DNA of 64,000 bases from an uncultured Oscillospiraceae bacterium (GTDB lineage: Bacteria > Bacillota > Clostridia > Oscillospirales > Ruminococcaceae). The translations under genes were made by a program, and so were the position numbers. Positions 53,391 through 60,399 of this stretch are shown piece after piece. Positions within the stretch are counted from its first letter, which is position 1, and each line of letters opens with the position of its first letter. The DNA lies in NCBI GenBank assembly GCA_934464775.1, contig CAKSKG010000005.1, forward strand, positions 1 to 64,000, read 5' to 3'. The notes under the pieces are model-generated. The model saw only the letters and a list, made by a program, of their open reading frames with translations, searched no databases and was not told the DNA's origin.

Positions 53391-54278
53391 TTATACAGCC
53401 ACTTTAAGCTCCAGCCGTGCATTGTTAAGCTCGGGCTTTTTGTATCCGATAAGCTTATACAGCCCCACCGAATCAATGTTTTCTTCCACAACGCATTTTT
53501 CAAAGGCGTCACGGCACAGCGTTTCGGCTGCCGATATCAGCTCCTCTTCCGCACAGCTGCCGCAGTCCTTGGCATTCAGCCGAATGTCCGCTTTCATCAC
53601 AAGCGCTCCGTCAATATATTCCGCCGATCTTTTCACCTTCGGGGATATCTCCGCAGTAACATATCCGCTTTCCGTTTTAACGGTGAACTCCCGTGAAAAA
53701 TCCGCTCCCCGAAGCATCATCAGCCCGATGCTTTCGCACATATCGTTACGGTAAACCGAATCCTCCGTGACGGAAACGGTACGGTACGGCTCCTCTGCCA
53801 GCGGCAGCACCATTGCCGCATTGTTGTCAAGACATACTGCGGCACGGTACATCTCCTCCGTAAATCCCTCATCGGCAATATTCTCCGCAGCTTTCAGCGG
53901 ATCGTCGGAATAATATATCCGACAGGCAGGGGATATCCTGCTGTCCGCAAGAAATTCAAACGCCGTTCCGTCTCGAAGAGCATTCGCATCGGCGGCGGCA
54001 GCTCCGCAGTGTCCGAAAAAAGGCTCATAGCCCGTGCTTCTGCGGATATCCTCCAGCGCTTCTTCAACCGTCCTGCCCTTTCCCGAAGCGGTGATGTTTT
54101 TCTCACCGTCCCTGTCGGCAGCACTGCCGCACACCGAAACGGCGTATTCCTTTCCGTCATAGGCTAACCCTGCCGTTGATACAAACACCGCACTGTTAAG
54201 ATCGGAGCCTGTACAGCCCGTCAGCAGAAGCATCACTGCCGACACACATATCATCAGACTAAGCTTTTTTCTTTTCAC
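53391..54278 (-). CDS. gerC: Spore germination lipoprotein, Ger(x)C family
   Basis: The GerC subunit of GerA-type nutrient receptors is a lipoprotein on the outer face of the spore inner membrane. The 295-residue product has lipobox LLTGC, a short TAGLAYDGKEYAVSV strand region, SGKGRTVEEALEDIRRSTG, and a C-terminal domain with ITAEIS-type strands and EELISAAETLCRDAFEKC. The GTG at 54278 follows AAAGGTGGGG at 5 nt. It overlaps the end of gerB by 20 nt, confirming the operon. Confidence 0.88.
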   Translation of the reverse strand: MKRKKLSLMICVSAVMLLLTGCTGSDLNSAVFVSTAGLAYDGKEYAVSVCGSAADRDGEKNITASGKGRTVEEALEDIRRSTGYEPFFGHCGAAAADANALRDGTAFEFLADSRISPACRIYYSDDPLKAAENIADEGFTEEMYRAAVCLDNNAAMVLPLAEEPYRTVSVTEDSVYRNDMCESIGLMMLRGADFSREFTVKTESGYVTAEISPKVKRSAEYIDGALVMKADIRLNAKDCGSCAEEELISAAETLCRDAFEKCVVEENIDSVGLYKLIGYKKPELNNARLELKVAV

Positions 54279-55338
54279 GACTGCCCCACCTTTCGGCAAT
54301 AAGAATTATCAGCGGTATCAATGTTACTGCTGTAAGCTGCATCGGCAGCGAAGCCATGCTTTCATAGACCTGCTCCGCAGAGGCGTATATTCCTGCCAGC
54401 AGAAGCAGCATCACAATGACGGACACCGTTATGCAGGCGGTGCTGCGCCTGAAATGAAATGCCGTTTCCAGCACCGATGCCGAGAAAAATATCTCCGCAG
54501 AAATAAATATCACCGCCGTAAGCACCCAGACTATCATATACACCGCATCGATCCGCTGGAGAAAACGCACTCCTGCCGATGAGCCGATGTCAAGATACGG
54601 GTAAAGGCTCATGTACGCATAATCTCCCAGCACCAGCAGCGATACAAACGTCACGAACACCGTGCATAAAAGCTTTCCGCACACCGAATAATACGCTCCG
54701 CAGCGAAATCTGTCCGCAGTGTATTTTCCCGCAAAGCAAAGCAGTGCGGTTTCGGTGCAGCGTGATATATCCTCCGTCAGCGCATTGAGAAACAGACTGC
54801 CCGAAAAATCGGTGCGGAGATTTTCCGTCTGCATCTTATCAATGCCGCCCGTCACCATAACTATCGTCATGATTATGAACAGTATCAGCACCGCCGCCGA
54901 AGCACGGGCTATCCCCTCAATTCCGCAGTAAGCACAGTAAAAGCACACGATAACAAGCAGCACTGCGGCGGCTGCGCCCGTAACGCTTTCGGAAAATCTG
55001 CTGCGGAGAAAATCGGTGAATATGCCGCCGTTCATTGCGGCGGTCACGGTGAAATATATAAGATACACCGCCGAAACGGCATAGCCCCAAACCTTTCCCA
55101 GTGAAAATGCACGCTCCGCAGGATCATGTCTGTCCTTGGAATAAAATATCACCGCAGGGATAAGCATAACAGCCTGTATCAGCGCAGAAACCGCCTCTGC
55201 GGAGATCTGCACAGCCGCCGAATAGCCCTGCCGTATCAGCGGCACATGAGTCATAAGCGTGAATATGCGGCAGACTATTATCACTGCCGCCAGCTGTTTA
55301 TAGCTTATCATCGGAATGCTTTTGTCCCGAATCTTCAT
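54259..55338 (-). CDS. gerB: Spore germination permease, GerB family
   Basis: The 359-residue membrane protein has about ten helices and the features of Spore_permease (APC superfamily): ISYKQLAAVIIVCRIFTLMT at the N-terminus, a G-rich helix near YCAYCGIEGIARAS, and DKMQTENLRTDFSG between helices. GerB subunits bind germinant. It starts after GAAAGGGA, 14 nt downstream of gerA, and overlaps gerC. The germinant cannot be inferred. Confidence 0.9.
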   Translation of the reverse strand: MKIRDKSIPMISYKQLAAVIIVCRIFTLMTHVPLIRQGYSAAVQISAEAVSALIQAVMLIPAVIFYSKDRHDPAERAFSLGKVWGYAVSAVYLIYFTVTAAMNGGIFTDFLRSRFSESVTGAAAAVLLVIVCFYCAYCGIEGIARASAAVLILFIIMTIVMVTGGIDKMQTENLRTDFSGSLFLNALTEDISRCTETALLCFAGKYTADRFRCGAYYSVCGKLLCTVFVTFVSLLVLGDYAYMSLYPYLDIGSSAGVRFLQRIDAVYMIVWVLTAVIFISAEIFFSASVLETAFHFRRSTACITVSVIVMLLLLAGIYASAEQVYESMASLPMQLTAVTLIPLIILIAERWGSREKKKA

Positions 55339-55352
55339 CTTAAAAATCCCTT

Positions 55353-56855
55353 TCAGTCATCGCAGCTTTTGTTCATATGAACTCCCCGAAGATCTTCTGC
55401 GGCGATAGTGTTCCCTGCCAGCTTTTTAAAGCCCGAACGTATGAAAATATCTTTCATGGCTCCTCCCGTAAAGGGCTGGAGCGGTGCGGACAGTGGGACA
55501 CCGTAATTTTCGGGAGTGCAGATATTCACAAGAACGGCAGCCGCCGTAAGAGCTGCGCCGTAAAGCCCGAAAAGCGACGCCGCAATAACACATATCAGCC
55601 TAAGCACGGTTATCGGCTGATTCAGCGACGGTATCACAAAGGAAGCCGTCACGGATATCGCACATACAAGCAGCATAGGGTTGGTGATTATCCCCGAGGA
55701 AACTGCCGCATCGCCGATGATAAGACCGCCGATTATCGACACCGCTCCGCCCACGCTTTTTGGCAGCCTTACTCCCGCCTCACGGATAACCTCGTAAAAT
55801 ATCAGCACGATAATCGCCTCCGCAGGGATAGGCAGCGGCGCAGACATCTCCGCCGACGCCAGATTCAGCAGCAGCCCCATATGAAGTATCTCACGGTGAT
55901 ACATCACCGCAGCGGTATATATTCCCGGCAGGAAAACGGAAAGTATGAACGCCGCATAGCGTATTATCCGAATGAATGAAGCATAATACGGACGGAAATT
56001 GTAATCGTCCAGCGTCTGAAAATTATCGGTGAAAAGCGCAGGGATAACAAGGGCATAGGGTGTACCCTCGATCATCAGTCCCACACGCCCCTCCAGCAGC
56101 TTTGCACACATCACATCGGGACGTTCTGTAACATACGCTCCCGAAAACATTGAGGGCTGACCGTCCGTGATGAACGGCTCGGGATAGCCGCTGCCCAGTA
56201 TTGTTTCCAGCGGCAGCTCCTCCAGCTTTCGGCGCAGTGTTTTAACAAGCTTTTTCGGCACTCTGTCCGCCATAAAGCACAGTATCACATCAACATTGCT
56301 CTTTGTGGTGACGGAAAAAAGCTCAAACTGCAAAAGCGGCGATTTTATCCGCCTGCGCACCAGTGACATATTTGTCCGCACCGTTTCCACAAAGCCATCG
56401 TGGGAGCCCATGATATTGCCCTCGGAGCTTGGCTCGTCCACTCCCCGCTTGTCGTAGCCCTGAACTCCCAGCGAGAACACCTTGTCAATTCCGTCTATCA
56501 TAAGTATGGCAAAGCCGCTCATAACACGGGTGATAAGATCGCCGTATTCCACGGTGATAACACGGTCCAGCGTCATCATCATTTTATCGTGGATATGATC
56601 GTAAAGCTCCGTGGGCGTTGTTCCGTCGGGCAGATCTATCTGCATAAGAGGCAGCATTATCATTCGTGACGTTGTTGAGGTGGATATCATGCCCTCAAAG
56701 GCTATCACCGCCGCTTTTACGCCTGCTATCTCAATTGGATTTATCAGCAGATCGGAGCTGTTGCAGAGGATATGCCGTATATCGGATATTTTCTGATCCA
56801 GCGACACCGCCAGCGGCACATTTTTATAATTATACATATCGGGTCTGACAGACAT
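55353..56855 (-). CDS. gerA: Spore germination protein, GerA family
   Basis: The 500-residue A subunit forms the pentameric channel of GerA-type germinant receptors. It has a large cytoplasmic N-terminal domain (about 1-270; EGMISTSTTSRMIMLPLM, RRRIKSP, LPGSGYPEPF-like LETILGSGYPEPF) and a C-terminal membrane domain with LPGIYTAAVMYH, LPIPAEAIIVLIFYEVIREA and GGLIIGDAAVSSG. The ATG at 56855 follows AAAAGGA. It is the first gene of an A-B-C tricistronic operon, presumably expressed in the forespore; no sigma-G site was confirmed. Confidence 0.95.
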   Translation of the reverse strand: MSVRPDMYNYKNVPLAVSLDQKISDIRHILCNSSDLLINPIEIAGVKAAVIAFEGMISTSTTSRMIMLPLMQIDLPDGTTPTELYDHIHDKMMMTLDRVITVEYGDLITRVMSGFAILMIDGIDKVFSLGVQGYDKRGVDEPSSEGNIMGSHDGFVETVRTNMSLVRRRIKSPLLQFELFSVTTKSNVDVILCFMADRVPKKLVKTLRRKLEELPLETILGSGYPEPFITDGQPSMFSGAYVTERPDVMCAKLLEGRVGLMIEGTPYALVIPALFTDNFQTLDDYNFRPYYASFIRIIRYAAFILSVFLPGIYTAAVMYHREILHMGLLLNLASAEMSAPLPIPAEAIIVLIFYEVIREAGVRLPKSVGGAVSIIGGLIIGDAAVSSGIITNPMLLVCAISVTASFVIPSLNQPITVLRLICVIAASLFGLYGAALTAAAVLVNICTPENYGVPLSAPLQPFTGGAMKDIFIRSGFKKLAGNTIAAEDLRGVHMNKSCDD

Positions 56856-57018
56856 TTTTGTGACCATTCCTTTTTGTGTTTTATTGATCGTTTATATTAT
56901 TCCCATAAGCGGTAAAATATACACCGATGTTTTTCTTGTTTTTTACAAGTAATATGTATAATATATAATGATACAGGCAAAAATATTTGTGCAAACAGCC
57001 AAAAAGAGTAAAAAAGAC

Positions 57019-57047
57019 TTGCAATATAAAAAATATTGTGATATTAT
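57019..57047 (+). promoter_or_regulatory. Promoter of tRNA-Gln pair
   Basis: TTGCAA (57019-57024) and TATTAT (57042-57047) are 17 nt apart. Confidence 0.6.
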
Positions 57048-57099
57048 AATACAGTCGTCAGGGAACGGACGAACGAAAAAGCCTGAGCAGCCGATTCGC

Positions 57100-57174
57100 T
57101 GGGGTATAGCCAAGCGGTAAGGCAGCGGACTTTGACTCCGTCATTCGGTGGTTCAAATCCACCTATCCCAACCA
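57100..57174 (+). tRNA. tRNA-Gln (anticodon TTG)
   Basis: A full cloverleaf: acceptor TGGGGTA/TATCCCA, D-loop AAGCGGTAAGG, anticodon loop CTTTGAC (TTG), T-arm GGTTCAAATCC, and an encoded CCA at 57172-57174. Confidence 0.97.
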
Positions 57175-57180
57175 TGTCAA

Positions 57181-57256
57181 TGGGGTGTCGCCAAGCGGTA
57201 AGGCACTTGACTCTGACTCAAGCATTTCCGGGGTTCGAATCCCTGCACCCCAACCA
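57181..57256 (+). tRNA. tRNA-Gln (anticodon CTG), copy 1
   Basis: Acceptor TGGGGTG/CACCCCA, anticodon loop CTCTGAC (CTG), T-arm GGTTCGAATCC and encoded CCA at 57254-57256. It is identical to the gene at 57653-57728. Confidence 0.97.
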
Positions 57257-57260
57257 ATGA

Positions 57261-57291
57261 AAACCTTGTTCATACGAACAGGGTTTTTGTT
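57261..57291 (+). terminator. Terminator after tRNA-Gln pair
   Basis: AACCTTGTTC pairs with GAACAGGGTT and a T-run follows. Confidence 0.8.
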
Positions 57292-57312
57292 TTATCCTAA
57301 CGAGGTTATACT

Positions 57313-57547
57313 ATGCTGAACGCTAAATTTTTCAATGAATTGTCAACTTCGGAGCTTTATGAGATCTTAAAGTCACGCAGCGAGATATTTGTTCCGGAGC
57401 AGAAAATTGACTACATTGACGAGGACAACACGGACTTTGACAGTCTCCACTGCTTCTTTTGGGAAAACGGCTCTTGGATTTATCACTGTCTCCGACGAAT
57501 ATCTCGAAGAAGGCGTAGTCCATGTTGACATGGAAATGCGGCTCTAA
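57313..57547 (+). pseudogene. ElaA-type GNAT acetyltransferase remnant with internal deletion
   Basis: The N-terminus of an ElaA-like acetyltransferase is intact (LSTSELYEILKSRSEIFVPE, DYIDEDNTDFDSLHCFF) up to about 57470. It then joins, out of frame, to what reads as the family C-terminus (GFITVSDEYLEEGVVHVDME, ending at the TAA 57545-57547). About 80 residues carrying the acetyl-CoA-binding core are missing. The remnant lies between two identical tRNA-Gln genes. Confidence 0.75.
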
Positions 57548-57580
57548 TTTTGTGCAAAGTGCCGAATTTGGAGAAAACTC

Positions 57581-57609
57581 TTGATTTTTGCAAGGCACTG
57601 TGATATAAT
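57581..57609 (+). promoter_or_regulatory. Promoter of third tRNA-Gln
   Basis: TTGATT (57581-57586) and TATAAT (57604-57609) are 17 nt apart. Confidence 0.7.
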
Positions 57610-57652
57610 GTAATAGTTGTCAGAAATGATTTAAAATCATTGATATGGTTGC

Positions 57653-57728
57653 TGGGGTGTCGCCAAGCGGTAAGGCACTTGACTCTGACTCAAGCATTTC
57701 CGGGGTTCGAATCCCTGCACCCCAACCA
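57653..57728 (+). tRNA. tRNA-Gln (anticodon CTG), copy 2
   Basis: This is a base-for-base repeat of 57181-57256, including the encoded CCA, but with its own promoter and terminator. Confidence 0.97.
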
Positions 57729-57733
57729 CGATC

Positions 57734-57768
57734 AAAAGCTCTGTTCCTGTTGGAACAGAGCTTTTTGT
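57734..57768 (+). terminator. Terminator after third tRNA-Gln
   Basis: AAAAGCTCTGTTCC pairs perfectly with GGAACAGAGCTTTT, followed by T and G. Confidence 0.88.
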
Positions 57769-57791
57769 TCACCCGTAAAACTGTAAAATAA

Positions 57792-57834
57792 AAAGCGGAC
57801 TTGTTTTCTTTAGACTCAAAAACAAGTCCGCTTA
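57792..57834 (-). terminator. Terminator after HTH/beta-helix gene
   Basis: AAGCGGACTTGTTTT pairs with AAAACAAGTCCGCTT and serves the minus-strand gene. Confidence 0.82.
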
Positions 57835-57846
57835 ATTTTAATCAAA

Positions 57847-58632
57847 TTAATCAAAAATCCCGCTGATCTTTTCTTCCGTGTGTATATCTCCGCTGCATTC
57901 AACGGAATCACATTCTATGCTGCCTTCGGCATAAAGCACTGTGCAGGATATTTTTCCGCTATCGGAAATATCGCCGCAGCGAATGTTGTTGTATGCGCTG
58001 ACATTGCCGCTTATATTTCCGCAGATGATCTCATTTCCTGCATTGACATTGCCGACAACATTGCCGCATTCCGCTTTGCAGCCTGCATTTACATCTCCCA
58101 CAACGTTTCCGCAGGATACCGAATCACCTGCGCAGACACTGCCGTCTACACCCTGGCAGGCAATATTTCCTCCTGCGTTTAAGCTGCCGTCTACACCCTG
58201 GCAGGCAATATTTCCACCTACATTCAGATCTCCGTTTAAATTGCCTTTTATGCTTGCGTTTCCCCATATCTCAACGCTTAGCGTTCCCTCAAAACCTTCA
58301 ACCGCAAGGCTGATGCATTCATCTCTGACCCACTTTTCTTTGTCAAGGATCTCACCGTTTAAGACCTGAACAATATACAGCTTATTGTCATTGGGCAGCG
58401 TAAGCTTTTCCGAGCCTGCGGCGACAAAGCTTTCACCGAAGAAAAGGCTGTCGATGCTTACCTCGAAAAAAGCCGCAATATCGGGGATTATGCCTACATC
58501 GGGCAGAGACTGCCCCGTTTCCCACTTTGAAACAGCCTGAACGGAAACACCTACCGCATTGGCAAGCACTTCCTGACCGATGTTCATATTTTTGCGGAGA
58601 TCCTTGATATTTTTACCTATGCTTATGTTCAT
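57847..58632 (-). CDS. XRE-type HTH protein with cysteine-ladder beta-helix
   Basis: The 261-residue protein has an N-terminal XRE helix-turn-helix (about 6-65; GQEVLANAVGVSVQAVSKWE), a linker, and from about residue 125 a series of 15-residue repeats of the form NIACQGVDGSLNAGG, with near-invariant Gly/Asn/Val and one Cys at position 4: NIAC, NIAC, SVSC, KAEC, EIIC, NIRC. This resembles bactofilin/polymer-forming right-handed beta-helices and would stack the cysteines in a line. It may be a DNA-binding regulator with a scaffold or metal/redox-sensing part; function is unknown. The gene is monocistronic with its own promoter. Confidence 0.85.
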   Translation of the reverse strand: MNISIGKNIKDLRKNMNIGQEVLANAVGVSVQAVSKWETGQSLPDVGIIPDIAAFFEVSIDSLFFGESFVAAGSEKLTLPNDNKLYIVQVLNGEILDKEKWVRDECISLAVEGFEGTLSVEIWGNASIKGNLNGDLNVGGNIACQGVDGSLNAGGNIACQGVDGSVCAGDSVSCGNVVGDVNAGCKAECGNVVGNVNAGNEIICGNISGNVSAYNNIRCGDISDSGKISCTVLYAEGSIECDSVECSGDIHTEEKISGIFD

Positions 58633-58675
58633 ATTATCTATCCTTTTCGTAAAATCAAAAGCTTTTGTTGAATAT

Positions 58676-58705
58676 ATTGTAACATAGGCAAATGCTCAAT
58701 GTCAA
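58676..58705 (-). promoter_or_regulatory. Promoter of HTH/beta-helix gene
   Basis: On the minus strand TTGACA (58700-58705) and TACAAT (58676-58681) are 18 nt apart. Confidence 0.7.
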
Positions 58706-58794
58706 ACGACTGTCAGTTTAAAAGAATCAACCTACAGTTGATTTTGGGCGTTGGAAGCCGCTGCTTTTGCTTTCATACTATAATCAGCGGTTAT

Positions 58795-60102
58795 TTATAT
58801 CTTCCTTTTAAGCAAAACAGCCGTAACTGCCGTGATGATCTCCGTAACGGGAGCCGCAAACCATACAGCCTCTCCGCCGAATATCATCGGCAGGAGCAGC
58901 ACCATTGCGGCACATACAAAAAGTCCTCTCATAAGCCCTACCGTAAGCGCTCTTGCGGGATATACCGCAGCCTGAAAATACGCCGCCGTGAACAGGCTCA
59001 CCGCCTGAAATACACACCCCGAAAAATATACCCTGAGCGCAGGTATTCCGTTGGCAAGCGGCGCTTCGTCCGCTGGAACAAACGCGTAGATGCAGTATTT
59101 CGCATATATAAAAATGAACACATACATTGCCGCCGCAAATAAAAGCGCTGTGATAAGTCCTGTTTTGTAAACGCTCTCTCCCCTCTCCCTGCGTCCTGCT
59201 CCGACATTGTAGGAGATTATGGGCTGTGCCGCATTGGATACACCGTTCAGCACCGAATTCACAACAATAAGCGTGTTTGTAATGACGCTGTATATAACGA
59301 TGCCCTCGCTGCCGAGATAGTGCAGTATGGTCACATTATATATAAGCACCGCCGCCGCATTGGCAAATTCCCCGAAAAATGCCGCCGCTCCCGATGAAAG
59401 TATCTTCGGCACAGCTCCTGCGTCCACGGCTTTCATGTTGATATGGATATTGTTCTTCTTTGAAAGAAAATGCGATGATGTGATAAGAATGTTCGTGATG
59501 TTTCCGATCACAGTTGCGGTTATAGCTCCCGTCATGCCCATTCCCATGGGAAAGATGAAAATATAATCCAGAAAAACATTCAGAAGCGAACCCACGGCAG
59601 AGCCTGCCATTGCCCTTGACGGCGCACCGTCATTGCGGACAAAGCTCTGCATAAACGGAGAAAGCATATATACAAATGCCGACGGCACAAGAATCCGTCC
59701 GTATTCATACACAAGCGGATAGCTCTCGTCGTCCGCTCCCATTGCATATACCAGCGGATCGAAAAATATCATTCCGGCGGCGGTGAGCACCGCTCCCGTA
59801 ATAAAAAGCATGATGAGCGACAGCGTGAAGATACCGTCCGCACGTCTGCGGTCGCCTGCGCCTGCCGCCACCGACATCAGCACCGAACCGCCTGTTCCGA
59901 AAAGATATCCGAATGCAAAATATACCGAAAAAAGCGGCAGCAGTATATTCAGTGCGGTAAGTCCGCCAGAACCTACGCCGTGCCCCACCATTACTGTATC
60001 GGTGATAACATACACCGACACGAACACCGCCGAGCATATAGACGGCAGAAGATATGCTCCGAATACCTTTGAAGGCTTGTCATTTAAAATATCTGTTTTC
60101 AT
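58795..60102 (-). CDS. MATE family efflux transporter
   Basis: The 435-residue membrane protein has 12 predicted helices and MATE features: PSICSAVFVSVYVITDTVMV, YLFGTGGSVLMSVAAGAGD, LNVFLDYIFIF and a second-half QPIISYNVGAGRRERG. It belongs to the DinF/NorM-like bacterial branch and is distinct from the MATE pump at 51825. Substrate is unknown. It starts after GGGGGAG. A hairpin with a T-run 28 nt upstream may act as attenuator or end the upstream transcript. Confidence 0.92.
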   Translation of the reverse strand: MKTDILNDKPSKVFGAYLLPSICSAVFVSVYVITDTVMVGHGVGSGGLTALNILLPLFSVYFAFGYLFGTGGSVLMSVAAGAGDRRRADGIFTLSLIMLFITGAVLTAAGMIFFDPLVYAMGADDESYPLVYEYGRILVPSAFVYMLSPFMQSFVRNDGAPSRAMAGSAVGSLLNVFLDYIFIFPMGMGMTGAITATVIGNITNILITSSHFLSKKNNIHINMKAVDAGAVPKILSSGAAAFFGEFANAAAVLIYNVTILHYLGSEGIVIYSVITNTLIVVNSVLNGVSNAAQPIISYNVGAGRRERGESVYKTGLITALLFAAAMYVFIFIYAKYCIYAFVPADEAPLANGIPALRVYFSGCVFQAVSLFTAAYFQAAVYPARALTVGLMRGLFVCAAMVLLLPMIFGGEAVWFAAPVTEIITAVTAVLLKRKI

Positions 60103-60129
60103 ACGCTTCTCCCCCGGAATTTATTCCGT

Positions 60130-60165
60130 AAAAAACTGCGTCCCTGCCGTCTGACAGGAACGCAG
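60130..60165 (-). terminator. Hairpin terminator upstream of MATE gene
   Basis: On the minus strand CTGCGTTCCTG pairs with CAGGGACGCAG and TTTTTT follows. It may end the GGDEF-EAL transcript or attenuate the MATE gene. Confidence 0.75.
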
Positions 60166-60182
60166 CATTGCTGTTTATTATA

Positions 60183-60345
60183 AGAACCTGTCTTCATAAG
60201 CATATGCACACGTCTTTTCGGCAAATTTTGCTGCATACTGCGTTAAAAATCCTTGCCGTGCGGCAGCACGCCTGCGGATTTTTGCCTTGTCTGCAACAAA
60301 ATTATGCTCGAAAATCCGCATACATTTCTTATGAAGACAGGTTCT
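60183..60345 (-). repeat. MITE-like repeat, family 3 copy B (163 bp)
   Basis: This is the inverted copy of 45492-45654, equal in length, with the same perfect 18-bp terminal inverted repeats. It lies between the GGDEF-EAL stop codon and the terminator hairpin at 60130-60165. Confidence 0.92.
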
Positions 60346-60399
60346 AACATATTTATCGGCTTTGATTCAACAATAAAATGTGAATGCAAATGATAATGC

